A stretch of 64,000 bases of DNA. It comes from Datura wrightii. Taxonomy: Eukaryota; Streptophyta; Magnoliopsida; Solanales; Solanaceae. The notes beneath the pieces were generated by a model. That model was not told the DNA's origin and did no database searches. It saw nothing but the letters and a program-made list of their open reading frames with translations. Below, one piece after another: positions 34,807 to 45,649 of this stretch. A program made the translations under genes and the position numbers. Positions within the stretch are counted from its first letter, which is position 1. Each line of letters opens with the position of its first letter. The stretch is taken from NCBI GenBank assembly GCA_035772735.1, contig JASDFA010000007.1, positions 37,416,501 through 37,480,500 on the forward strand. The letters are read 5' to 3'.

Positions 34807-34848
34807 CGTGTCACGGAGTCCAACGTGGAGCATTGCCTCCGTGACACG
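34807..34848 (-). repeat. 42-bp palindromic module, N2 internal copy 2
   Basis: Perfect arms, loop core CAACGTGGAG. The spacing to copy 1 (53 bp) is like that of the pair in N1 (54 bp). Confidence 0.92.
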
Positions 34849-35169
34849 GCGCCAACGCGCCAGTGCTCTGTTTCACTATCAAATTTTATTTTTCATACCT
34901 CACCTCGTTTTCTCGATTCCACGTATTTTTCCTCCGGTATACCTGAAAATCACCTCACTAAACAAAAATTGGTTAAATGACTAGATTCCCTACTAAAAGA
35001 ATAAAAATTACTAATTAAAATGAACATTTAAACCTAGTCACGAAAAAGAAGAGAAAATAAAATAAAATAAAAACTTTACACTAGGGAAAAAAAACAAAGA
35101 AAAATATTTTTCACGGGTTGCCTCCCGTGCAGCGCCTGGTTTAACGTCGCGGCTCGACAGCCTTCACGC

Positions 35170-35928
35170 TCAATTTTCTACTAGGGAGATGGACGATTTG
35201 ACCCGATCATGGTCATCTCCCCAGTACTTCTCAACCTTGTCTGGTGGCCTACCTAGTAACTCTTGGGAATCACTCAATCCATTTGCATTCCCATGATCAA
35301 TCACGTTGATCACCGAGAGTTCCTTATAGACAGTCGGAAGCTTAGGTGCCTTGTACACGTCGAACACCTCAACCTTGTCGTGTGCTCGCATCGTGAGTTG
35401 ACCCGCAGCTACATCGATCAATGCCGTTCCGGTTGCCAAAAATGGTCGTCCCAAAATAAATGGGACTTCTGCATCTGGCTCAAAATCCAGAACAATGAAA
35501 TCTACCGGAAAAATGAGGGAGCCTACCTGCACTAGCACATCCTCCACAATGCCATCCGGCTTAGCTAAAGACCTGTCTGCTAGCTGCAAGATCACTGTTG
35601 TAGGTCTAGGACTCCCTAGCCCTAACTTTCTGAATACCGAAGATGGCATCAAATTTATACTTTCCCCCAAGTCGCATAACCCACGAGCTCGAATACTTTG
35701 CCCAATTGTTAGCTGGATAGTAAAACTTCCAGGATCCTTCAGTTTAGTGGGCAACCTGTTCTGAATACGGGATGTGCATTCCTCCGTTAAAGCCACTGTG
35801 GCATACTCGGTCAAGCGACTTTTGTTAGCCACGATGTCTTTGATATACTTTGCATATTTTGGCACACCCTGCAAGACATCAACAAGAGGTAAGTTAACAT
35901 GTACCTGTTTAAGTACCTCCATGAATTT
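35170..35928 (-). pseudogene. N2 aspartic protease (C-terminal part of gag-protease)
   Basis: Open from after TAG 35929-35931 to the stop at 35170-35172: about 250 codons with MEVLKQVHVNLPLVDVLQGV, TEECTSRIQNRLPTKLKDPG, active site CDLGESINLMPSSV, LQLADRS, VDFIVLDFEPDAE and FILGRPFLAT. The active-site residue after DLG is Glu here and Ala in N1 (GCG to GAG). Ala is usual in this lineage, so the enzyme may be impaired. The frame ends with no trace of RT. Confidence 0.85.
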
Positions 35929-37542
35929 CTAGAAACACGCCTCCTCCTTGTGTTTCTTAAGTCGTTGAGGGAACGGGGGTGGAGGCCTTGTTGGTTCAGC
36001 TTCTTTGGTCTTCCCCGTATCTGAGGTTTGTTCTCCCTCAACATCTGCTGCTCCTGACTTCTGAGGTGGTCTTTCCGGTTCCACCTCCTTTAATTGTAAA
36101 CCACTCCTCGTGGTCACTGCATTTACCTGCTTAGGATTGGGATCCGTCTCGCTAGGTAGTCCTCCCCTTGGTCTAGTATTTTGGGCACTGGCAAATTGCC
36201 CAAACTGATATTCAAGAGCCTTGGTTGCCAATTGATTGTTCTTTACTTCGGCCGCCAGTTTGACATAGTCAGCCTGCAATTGTGCCTGGTCGGCAATCAT
36301 GGTCTTGAACATTTCCTCAATAGTCGGTGATGGTGGTGGAGGAGGGGCATTGTGATTTCTAAACTGATTCTGATAGCCTTGTTGCCCTCCTTGGTTTCTG
36401 TGCATACCCTGCCCTGAACCCTAGCCTTCTTGATTGTTGCTACCCCACGAAAAATTTGGATGATTCCTCCAATTCGAGTTGTAGCCACCACCAAACTGCT
36501 GTTGATTCCTCTGTGCATTGCCCACAAAGTTGACAGAATCAGGATTTGCACCACAGCATTCAGCTGAATGCTCACTACTACCACACACTTCACACCACAT
36601 CTGTTTGACTGCATTAACTGAGGCTGACGGCTGGTTCAAATTCATATTGCTGAAGTGAGTGTTTAACTGATTTTGCAAAGCAGCTATCTGTGCAGCGATA
36701 GCTGTGAATCCATCCACTTCCAGCACTCTCGCTGCTTTCCTTGCTCCACCTCTTGAAGAATCTGCATTCCATTCCGGATTGCCTTGTGAAATTCGGTTGA
36801 GCAAAGTGTACAGCTCCTCATATGTCTTCTCCAACGCTTGCCCTCCAGCTGCTGAGTCTAACAAAATTTTAGTGTGGGGTTCCAAACCCTCAATAAAAGT
36901 GTGGACCAACACCTCATTTGACTGATGATGATGAGGACAGTCCCGCAACATGGACTTGAATCTTTCCCAAGCTTGATAAAGATTTTCTCCTTCCCTCTGT
37001 TTAAAACTTAGAATCTGACTTCTAAGTTTAGCTGTTTTACCTGAAGGGAAAAATCTGATCAAGAACTTCTTTGCAAGATCATCCCACGTTGATATAGAGT
37101 TGGGTGGTTCAACTTTTAACCACCTCTTGGCTTCACCAAGTAAGGAAAATGGAAATAAGGTGAGCCGAACATAATCAGGTGACACTCCAGCGGGGATGTA
37201 AGTGTCACTTATCTCCAAAAAGTTCTGGAGATGTTGTTGCGGATCTTCGTGAGGGAGACCGGTAAACTACCCGCTAGTGTGCAAAAGTTGCACCATATTT
37301 TGCTTTAACTCAAATCTCCCCCCAGGCTCTGGTTTGCGGATGCTGGAATGTACATTATTAGCGTGTGGGATTGCCACCTCGCGAACCGGCCTGGCTGCTA
37401 CTTCCTCGGGCACTAACACTGCCCACACAACTGGTGGATTGGGTTGCTCCATCATAGACTGTTTGAGCAACTGCAACTTCTTCCGAAGAGCTTCTCTACG
37501 TTGACTATGCAATTCACGTTCTGGCTCTAAGTAAGATTCCAC
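35929..37542 (-). pseudogene. N2 gag (Athila-like)
   Basis: Same domain order as N1: capsid part (FPFSLLGEAKRWL, FLIRFFPSGKTAKLRSQILSF), zinc knuckle CEVCGSSEHSAECC near 36565-36610, Pro-rich linker (PPPPPSPTIEEMFK). TAG stops at 37267-37269 (Q in N1), 36421-36423 and 35929-35931, with no frameshift. The recognisable start region RDKELVESYLEPE follows an in-frame TGA without any ATG, as in N1. The three nonsense codons differ in position from those in N1, so they arose after the two copies separated. Confidence 0.85.
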
Positions 37543-37683
37543 CAGCTCCTTGTCCCTTGGCAGTGTTCACAGAAATAAAAATCTGCAAAATACAGGCTAA
37601 GACCAAGTTGTTAACACTTAAGAAAATAAAAATACAAATACAGTAAATTTACACTAAACAAAATTTTACAAATCGCCTAGCCC

Positions 37684-37700
37684 CCCCGGCAACGGCGCCA
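37684..37700 (-). other. N2 primer-binding site (tRNA-Asp)
   Basis: The minus strand reads TGGCGCCGTTGCCGGGG, 6 bp from the LTR, the exact complement of the 3' end of plant tRNA-Asp(GTC) including CCA. Confidence 0.93.
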
Positions 37701-38650
37701 AAAACTTGTTCGTGCTCTGCTGCTCGGTATATATTATACACCGACACGGAAGTGTACGTGGTCAAACCAGTAATAAAGTGGCTAAGTAGCCAAGTATCGA
37801 TCCAAGGAGGCTGCTCTAGATATGCAAAACTGCCTAGTTTACTATATCTCTACTCTATTTCTAACTATGTTAACAACAATCCAACCAAGATTTGAGTAAG
37901 TTTTGTTTCTAAACTAATTATCTACTAAAATTAATAACTACTATTTACGTTGAGTTTAGCCAATGGATATGCACATGCCAAGGTTAAAAACGAGTAATGA
38001 ACTTGATAATCATGATAATTTGGTCATCTTCTTCTTCATATTGCTAGCCAAGAACGTTTGCCTAGAAATTAAAACTTCCGTATTTAATTTCACTTTAGCT
38101 TCATAAACCATTCGTCTACATTTCTGTGATCAAATGCAATTTATGACCTAACACTACAATTCCAGTTCCTAAATTGACTAATACGACTTTCAAGTATATT
38201 TCTATCAAGAAAGCACATCAAAACCCAATTTTCCCAAATCAAGTTAAGAACAATACCCTATTAATTCACAACTTTCCAATTTCATGCTCTCTCGAGTGAA
38301 ATTGGACTTTTTAGATATACATTAATGGTGGCCAATCAAGAATGTAATAAGCACAAGAATTAATAGAACAACATGCAAGAAGAAGAAGAAACCATATCAA
38401 TTATTACCAACATTCATTTCACAAGTTCAAAACCTCAGCAAGAGAGGAATTAGCCACTCATTCTTGGATTAATCATCCTAGATTGAGTGTGAATCATGCA
38501 TACAATTGAAGGAAAGAAGAAGGGAAGAGAAGAAAACTCTTATCTTTTCTATTCTTCAACTGCCACAAAACCACGTTCCTGCTCCCACTTCTGAACTCAG
38601 GCTCCAAACTAAAACTAAAAAAACCTCCTTTAAAAATAACCTAAGTGTGG

Positions 38651-38658
38651 TATTTATA
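38651..38658 (-). promoter_or_regulatory. N2 LTR TATA box
   Basis: TATAAATA on the minus strand, 33 bp downstream of the 42-bp module in the element direction. Confidence 0.6.
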
Positions 38659-38691
38659 CTAGTGGGAAATTTTTCCCGGAATAACAAGCAA

Positions 38692-38733
38692 CGTGTCACG
38701 GAGGCCAACGTGGAGCACTGACTCCGTGACACG
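38692..38733 (-). repeat. 42-bp palindromic module, N2 right LTR
   Basis: Perfect arms CGTGTCACGGAG / CTCCGTGACACG; loop core CAACGTGGAG. Confidence 0.92.
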
Positions 38734-38786
38734 GCGTGGACGCGGACCCTCTCTGGAAATTTCATGGTCCGGATAATTAGCCTCAA

Positions 38787-38828
38787 CGTGGCACGGAGGC
38801 CATCACGGAGGCCTGTCTCCGTGCCACG
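38787..38828 (-). repeat. 42-bp palindromic module, CGTGGCAC variant, N2 right LTR
   Basis: Perfect arms CGTGGCACGGAG / CTCCGTGCCACG; loop core CATCACGGAG. Confidence 0.92.
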
Positions 38829-39142
38829 GAGCTGACGCGATGGCACACTGGAAATTGCCATTTTAATTTCTGCCCAGGCAGTGTGCTACCGCGATGGCAG
38901 CGTGGCACGGCACCATTGCGGAGCCACTGCAAAATATGCCATCCGAGGTCTTTTCCACGCTCGCATACAAGTCCAACTCCGACATAGTTCCAACACGCAT
39001 TTTAGCTCTTAAAAATCACATTATCCTGCAAAACAAATGCTAATCATGTTGGTTAGTATAAATTCGCATTTTATTACCAAATACATGATATTATATACAC
39101 ATTGCACAACAAACAAGGTAAAAATGATACGTTTGAGTATCA

Positions 39143-39166
39143 CTTGGGCATATAAATATGCCCAAG
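39143..39166. repeat. Terminal 24-bp palindrome of N2 LTR
   Basis: 10-bp arms CTTGGGCATA and TATGCCCAAG around TAAA, 4 bp from the outer LTR end. It is slightly degraded in the N2 left LTR (AATCTGCCC) and in N1 (AATTTGCCC, AATTTGTCC). Confidence 0.9.
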
Positions 39167-39170
39167 ATCA

Positions 39171-39175
39171 CGAGT
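39171..39175. other. Target-site duplication of N2, right (CGAGT)
   Basis: Matches 29198-29202. Confidence 0.95.
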
Positions 39176-41061
39176 CATCGTCCTACTGAGCTAAGGTAAG
39201 TGGAATTGCTCCAAATTAGTGTCAATATACTCCTCGCCCTAAAGTGAGTATTTATCCCTTCTGGACTTCCAAGAAATAGCGAGTTTTTGGCTGTTTTTCG
39301 ATAAGTCAAAGATTGAGCAGTATATATATTCAAAGTAGTGTTTTCTTCCATAATATATATGAATTTAGTTTTATTTGCAATGAATATGAAGGCAGTTGGA
39401 AGAAATAGCTGGATATTGGCCGAGTTACACTAGTTATCAAGAAGTCGGCAACTGAGGTATGTAAAGCCAATTTCTTTTGCAAGATAATAATTCTAGTATA
39501 GTAAAATAGAATAAAAATCCAGAAGAACATTTCAAAGATGAGTATTATGCGCAGTGTGAATTCAGTAAGCATGGTTGAATAATTATTATTTCATATTCAG
39601 AATAAAAGTCAGTAAATTAGTATCAGACAGTGAGATATTATTCCAGACTCAGTATAACTCAGTATCAGATTCAGTATAATTCACCAAGGGATTTAGAATA
39701 GAATATCAGAACATGGACAATATTATCGTATTTAATATATATGTTATATGTGATTATTGTTGTTTGTAGAGACCTGATTGTTCTATGTTGGGCACCCTTA
39801 GAGCTTCCTTGCCGCCCTAGGGTTAATAGTTGTGTCAACTAGCCCGCCAGAGAGTGAGGATACGTCACTCAAAGGAGTGGCATGCCGTCCGCCAGAAGAC
39901 GAAGATGGGATGCGGCATTCCCCATAGCAGGCTGATAAACATTATAGCATACCCCTGTCGAGCGCTTACGCCCAGGGCACAGATTATAGATTATAGATCA
40001 CAGATCTCAGATTACAGTTTATAGGAGTCCTCCAGACTCAGATACAGCTATAGTCAGGGGCCCAGAGAGCCCAAGTTGCATACCTAGGGGGCCGGCGGGA
40101 TGCTCATAGTTACTAGATGAGTGGAGTGAATTGTTATTTTTGGATGGCGACCTAGGTAGGGGTATATAGATTGCATGTTGATTGGTACGTTCCGTCTTAT
40201 GGGGGCTGGTACAGGTTCTTGTATGATATATGTGTTATTTATTAAATTGATAGATAGCAGGACGCCGCATTGACAGGTATGATTCTCACCTTCTCTCCAG
40301 TATATTTAAGCTTAGTTTAGATTCTACCATCCCAGACAGTCTTAGCCATTTTCTGTTATTCAGTAACTATCAATATTATTGTCTATTTAAAGTTATGTTT
40401 ACTTATTGCTCTGCATACTCGGTACCAGTGGTACTGACGCCCGTTTGGGGGTGCTGCATTACCTGTCTGTAGGTACTCATAGACGAGAAGCCGATCCCTC
40501 AGAATTCCAGCCAGCACACAGAGTCATCAGCTCCTGTCATCCGGAGCTTGACAACTAGAGGTTTATTCCTTTTCTATTGTTGTACAGTACAGGTAGGTTG
40601 GGGCCCTGTCCCGACCATCTTATCAGTATTCTGAGAGGCTTGCAGAATGTATATTCCCTGTGGTTAGTTGTGCCGGTCGTGTGAGGCCGTGTCTATATTT
40701 TAGTTTGTTTATGATGGTCGTGTGGGGCCTTATTCAGTTAATAGTTAGTGACCTTGCCGGTCACAGAGTAGTTTAGCATTTGATTTAGTGTTTCAGTGAA
40801 ACTAGTCAGCATGGTGGCCTTGTCGGCCCGCATAGGTTCCTTTATACTATTGTTGTTCTAGTTAGCTATTGTTGTCTTATAGGTGGCTATAGGCCTAGTC
40901 GGCTGGAGGCTGTATTTACAGCTGTTATATAGCCTGTTGGTTCCATGAACCTAGAGTTAGAGCCAGCCTGGCACCAAAAGTGCTTAGGCTCTGTAGTCCA
41001 GCAGTCCAGGTCTTAGTAGGGCACCAGGTTCCAGTCATGCCTCCCAAGGCGGGGCGTTACA
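39176..41061 (+). repeat. Element C 5' LTR, part 2
   Basis: Continues the LTR after N2 (CATCGTCCTACTGAGC...) and ends GGCGTTACA at 41061. It contains the GTGACC/GGTCAC hairpin at 40748-40764. No genes. Confidence 0.9.
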
Positions 41062-41065
41062 AACT

Positions 41066-41077
41066 TGGTATTAGTGC
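41066..41077 (+). other. Element C primer-binding site, two mismatches
   Basis: TGGTATTAGTGC against TGGTATCAGAGC in A, E and F, placed as expected after the LTR. Confidence 0.8.
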
Positions 41078-41275
41078 AGGTTGTATCCCAGGGAGTCTGC
41101 AAGCCGTGCTATGTAGATTCTTTTCTATGGATGTGTTGTGCACCACATACCATAGGAAGGAGGCTGCAAGGCATGATAGGATGGTTACTCTTTCATCATA
41201 ACCAGTCGTGCCATAGAGCAGTACAGTATAGGGTTGAGTCCCTAAAACTCATCATACTCTTTGTTTACAGATAAA

Positions 41276-42125
41276 ATGGTAGACCAACGATATCCTTTCA
41301 CTGGTAGAAGACTGGATACCGCAGTAGGAGAAGGCACCAGCAAGATGCCTCAGCCTCAGTTAGAATCAGCCCGATCTGAGGGCGATACAGAGGTGTCATC
41401 TCGACCTTCAAAGCAATCCCCACCCTACCAGGAGCCACTCGGGACGACATTACCTCCAACAGTTTCTGTACCCAATCCATCCGACCAGGAAATTCGAAGT
41501 GCAGTAGTTATGTTGGCACGAATGATGGCTACTCAGCGCCAGTCAGTGCCACCCTTGGCCTGCTACGCTCCAGCCTTTTGGACACCATGCCATCTAGAGT
41601 CCACCGGTTTATTATGGGTCTGAACCCATAATATATTGAGGCATGCATGATAGCTACGTTGTGGGAAGATATGGATATTGCTTGGGTGCAGGCCATTGCC
41701 CAGACTATTGAGGGCCTTAGATAGCGGCAACAGGATAGCAGACAAATAAATCAGGAACAACACCGCAAGGATAGATCAGATGAGATACAGGGGGAGATTT
41801 GGAAAGGGCCTAGGCCACGGTTGTCAGATAGGCCACCTAGACCCCTGCCTCCATCACAGCAGCAGAGGGGTAAATTTGATCTCCAGGGATAGACAGAGTC
41901 CGGAGGGAGTTCTCTAATGGTAGATTCACCCCAGCAGAGGAGGGCAAAAAAGAGCAGGTATACACCCCCACCATGCCCTATTTGCAGCCGACCCCATACT
42001 GGAGCTTGTAGATATGGCTCCATAGGGTGTTATATATGCAGGCAGGAAGGTCATGTGATGAGAGACTGTCCAGCCAGGGGTCAGGGTAACCGAGATAGAC
42101 AGGACAGGGTGTCAGCAGGGCTGTA
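41276..42125 (+). pseudogene. Element C gag, internally deleted
   Basis: Starts MVDQRYPFTGRRLDTAVGEG. After RQSVPP (about 41550) the sequence jumps to LACYAPAF, so about 130 codons present in A (most of the Retrotrans_gag fold) are missing. A 1-bp loss just after this (CTTTTGGAC) shifts the frame. Further on, the zinc knuckle CYICRQEGHVMRDCPARG is kept (about 42028-42085) in another frame, followed by a TAA/TAG cluster. Such a Gag could not build a normal particle. Confidence 0.88.
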
Positions 42126-42686
42126 AGATCCAGTAGCCTCGGCAGGGCGTAGGCCCTCAGTCCTAGCAGGTAGGGGCCGAGGCAGATAAGTGGCCTTAAG
42201 TTAATGTACAGGCCCAAGCGGTACCTATGCGTTACCAGGGAGGAAGGACTCAGAGGCTTCTCCAGATATGGTAACAGGTATAATGACTATTTGCTCTCAC
42301 CCTGCTTATGTATTGATTGATCCAGGATCTCCCTTGTCCTACGTTACAAACCATTTGTGGCTCGAAAGTTCAATATTGTACCAGAGTTGCTTCAACAACC
42401 CTTTTCAGTATCTACACCCGTCGGTGAATCCATCATAACCAGAAGGGTTTATTGAGGGTGTACAGTAGAGGTTGCTGACCGTCAGACCACAGTAGATCTA
42501 GTGGAATTAGAGATGATTGATTTCGATGCCATTATGGGTATGGATTGGTTGGCGCTGTGCTATGCCAATGTAGAATGCTGGACCAAGATGATCTGATTCC
42601 ACTTTCCAGGGGAGGCAGTACGAGAGTGGAATGACAGTACAGCTACGCCGACAGGTAGGTTTATTTCCTACCTTCAGGCAAGGAAG
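42126..42686 (+). pseudogene. Element C protease region
   Basis: Contains the active-site region IDPGSPLSYV near 42316-42345, then a frameshift at ACAAACCATTTG. Homology resumes with ARKFNIVPELLQQP, VYEGCTVEV-like sequence and MIDFDAIMGMDWLALCYANVECW, with stops TGA near 42454 and 42593. Identified by alignment to A, B and F. Confidence 0.82.
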
Positions 42687-44370
42687 TTGATAGCTAAGGG
42701 ATGCATTTCCCACATAGTCAGAGTCCAGGATGTGCGGATAGAGCCTCCGACTATCCAGTCTATTCCAGTGGTTAATGAAATCCCCGACGTATTCCCAGAT
42801 GAGCTACCTAGTATTCCCCTAGAAAGAGAAATAGATTTTGCAATTAATTTGCTACAAGGAACTCAGCCCATATCGATCCCTTCATATCATATGGCTCCTG
42901 CTGAACTCAGAGAACTAAAGGAGAAGCTGAAGGATCTGTTAGATAAGAGCTTTATTAGGCCGCGTACTTCACCTTGGGGTGCGCCGGTTCTATTTGTGAG
43001 AAAGAAGGACGGCTCCCTCCACATGTGTATAGACTACCGACAGTTGAACAAGGTTACAGTCAAGAATAAGTATTCACTTCCCAAAATAGATGATTTGTTT
43101 GATCAGTTACAGGGGGCCAGATATTTCTCCAAGATTGACTTACAGTCCGGATATCATCAGGTTCGAGTTCGTGAAAGGGACATTCCGAAGACTACCTTCA
43201 GGACTAGATACGACCATTTTGAAATCCTAGTCATGTCCTTTGGGCTGACGAATGCTCCCGCAGTATTCATGGACCTGATGAACAACATCTTAAGACCATA
43301 CCTGGACCTGTTCGTGATAGTGTTTATTGATGATATTCTGGTGTATTCTCGCTCGGGGGAAGACCACCAGGATCATTTGCGGACAGTGCTCCAGATTCTC
43401 AGGGACCGTCAGCTATATGCCAAGTTCTCTAAATGTGAATTTTGGATGAACTTAGTAGCCTTCTTTGGGCATATCGTTTCGGATGCTGGTATACAAGTAG
43501 ACACACAGAAAATAGAAGCAGTACAAAAATGGCCCATATCTACCACTCCAACTGAAGTACGCAGTTTACTAGGATTAGCAGGGTACTACAGAAGATTTGT
43601 TGAGGGATTCTCCATCATAGCAGCACCTCTAACTAAGCTAACGCAAAAAACAGTAAAGTTTCAATGGACGGAGGCGTGTGAGTAGAGTTTCCAGGAATTG
43701 AAAGACAGGTTAACCTCCACCCCAGTGTTAGCATTGCCAGAAGGTACAGAGGGTTATGCAGTTTATTGTGATGCTTCGAGTGTTGGGTTAGGATGTGTGT
43801 TGATGCAGCATGGTAAAGAAATTGCTTATGCTTCCAGACAGCTGAGGAAACACGAAAAGAATTATCCTACCCATGACCTGGAACTAGCCGCAGTTATCCA
43901 CGCCCTAAAAATGTCGAGACATTACTTGTATGGTGTCCATGTGGATATTTTCACTGATCATAAGAGCCTATAGTATATCTTCACTAAGAGAGAGTTGAAT
44001 TTGCGGCAGCGTTGCTGGTTAGAATTGTTAAAAGATTATGATGTAAATTTTCTGTTTCACCCAGGAAGAGCCAACGTAGTAGCAGATGCCCTTAGTCTTA
44101 AGTCTATGGGGAGTTTGGCGTACTTGCAGCCCGAGCAGCGGGAATAGGCCCGAGAAATACACCATTTAGCCAGTTTAGCCGTTCATGTAGCAGAAATAGA
44201 GGACAACAGAGCGGTAATTCAGAACACCACAGTGTCGTCATTAGTTGTGGAGGTAAAGGAACGGCAGTATGAAGATCCTGACTTGGATCAGCTTAAAGAG
44301 AAAGTTCAGCAAGGAAAAGCGCCGGATTTTCAGGTAATTGAGGATGAAGTGTTGTGATGTAAGGGCCGCC
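42687..44370 (+). pseudogene. Element C reverse transcriptase and RNase H
   Basis: 332 codons open from the protease-RT linker through RT (CIDYRQLNK, FSKIDLQSGYHQ, catalytic FIDDILVYSRS intact) to FQWTEACE and TAG 43683-43685 (CAG in relatives). RNase H follows in the same frame at 43698-43973 with YCDAS, DLELA and TDHKSL intact, then TAG at 43971-43973. The linker to integrase holds further stops (about 44146 TAG, 44355 TGA) and a change of frame near 44360. Confidence 0.9.
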
Positions 44371-44371
44371 T

Positions 44372-45649
44372 TTGTGTTCCAGATGTTTCAAGGCTTTACC
44401 AGTAGATTATGGGCGAGGTACATTCACCCTCTATTCTCTCCATCCAGGCGCGACGAAAATGTACCACGATATCAAAGAAATCTACTGGTGTCCAGGTATG
44501 AAGAGGGAAATAGAAGAATTCGTACCCCAGTGTCCTAACTGCCAGCAAGTAAAAGTTGAACACCAGAAACCAGGCGGATTGACTCAAGACATAACTATGC
44601 CTCTTTGGAAGTGGGAAGTAGTAAATATTATGGATTTTATAGCAGGATTACCCCATACTAGGAATAGAAATGACTCAATTTGGGTAATTGTTGACATACT
44701 GACAAAATCAACCCATTTTCTGCCAGTAAGGGCTACTTTCTCTGCCAAAGATTATGCTGAGTTGTATATAAGAGAAATAGTCAGACTGCACGGTGTTCCA
44801 GTGTCCATTATCTCTATCTCTTACAGAGAGGCACAATTTAAAGCCAAATTTTTGCAATCATTTCAGAGAGGCCTGGGAACACAAATTAACCTGAGCACAA
44901 CTTTTCACCCTCAGACAGATGGGCAGGTAGAACACACTATTCAGACGCTCGAGGATATTTTTCGAGCATGTGTGTTGGACTTTGGATGTAGCTGGGATGA
45001 GCACTTACCACTTATTGAGTTCGCTTATAATAACAGTTACCATTCAGCTATCCAGATGGCGCCTTATGAGGCATTGTATGGAAAAAAGTGCAGATCGCCA
45101 TTTGGCTGGTTTGAAGTAGGAGAGTCAGCGCTGATTGGGCCGAATATTATTCATCAGTCAGAGGAAAAGGTAAAGCTTATCAGAGAACGCTTACTCACTG
45201 CTTAGAGCCGCCAGAAATTGTATGCTGATGTGTGGCGCAGAAACTTGGAATTTAATGTGAATGACTGGATATTCTTGAAAGTCTCTCAAATGAAAGGGGT
45301 GATGAGATTCGGCAAGAAAGGCAAGCTCATCCCAAGATTTGTTGGGCCTTATCAGATTCACCGAAGAATAGGCCAAGTGGCATACGAGTTGAACTTACCT
45401 CCAAAAGTAGAGTCTGTTCACCCAGTTTTCTACGTGTCCATGCTGAGGAAGTATATAAGAGACCCCTCTAGAGTTGTCCCAGTTCAGGATGTCCAGGTTA
45501 CGAAGGAGCTGGCTTATGAAGAGGTTCAAGTAGCCATACTAGACCGGAAGATTCGCATATTAAGAACTAAAGATGTTTCTTCTTTCAAGGTATTATGGCG
45601 TAATAGGAACCGAGAGAAAATGACTTGGGAAGAAGTGGAAGATATGTAA
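44372..45649 (+). pseudogene. Element C integrase with truncated chromodomain
   Basis: Zinc finger (HPGATKMYHDIKE ... CPNCQQ) and DDE core. The first Asp is present in VNIMDFIAGLPH (one extra Ile), and the Glu in DGQVEHTIQ. The second Asp is lost: relatives read SIISDRGAQF, here SIISISYREAQF after a small insertion/rearrangement at 44812-44830. TAG at 45203-45205 precedes the C-terminal part. The chromodomain (VAILDRKIRILRTKD ... TWEEVEDM) stops early at 45647-45649, dropping the final ARYPHLFQA-like residues. Confidence 0.9.

Larger units (their letters stand above)
33802..35169 (-). promoter_or_regulatory. N2 spacer between gag-protease and ORF2, candidate internal promoter
   Basis: 1.4 kb without an ORF. 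In element direction: a CACGGG/CCCGTG hairpin right after gag-protease (about 35112-35130), two 42-bp modules (34848-34807 and 34753-34712), an inverted repeat CGGGTCACCCGG..CCGGTGTGACCCG (34665-34693) and an AT box AATAAAAAC on the minus strand near 34646-34656. About 850 bp of leader precedes ORF2. Order and strand match the LTR promoter layout. Activity is not shown. Confidence 0.45.
29203..39170 (-). mobile_element. N2: second non-autonomous gag-protease + ORF2 LTR element
   Basis: 9968 bp, two LTRs of 1464 bp, TSD CGAGT, minus orientation, same organisation as N1. The primer site is a perfect 17-nt match to tRNA-Asp. Gag-protease has three nonsense codons and ORF2 has one, with no frameshift in either. 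My hand count of LTR differences is about 22 substitutions and 2 single-base indels (about 1.5%), so N2 is younger than N1. No RT, RNase H or integrase motif was found. Confidence 0.94.
37707..39170 (-). repeat. N2 5' LTR (right copy, 1464 bp)
   Basis: Begins next to the primer site and ends CCAAGATCA before CGAGT. 42-bp modules at 38692-38733 and 38787-38828, TATA box on the minus strand at 38651-38658 and a 24-bp palindrome at its outer end. Confidence 0.95.
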
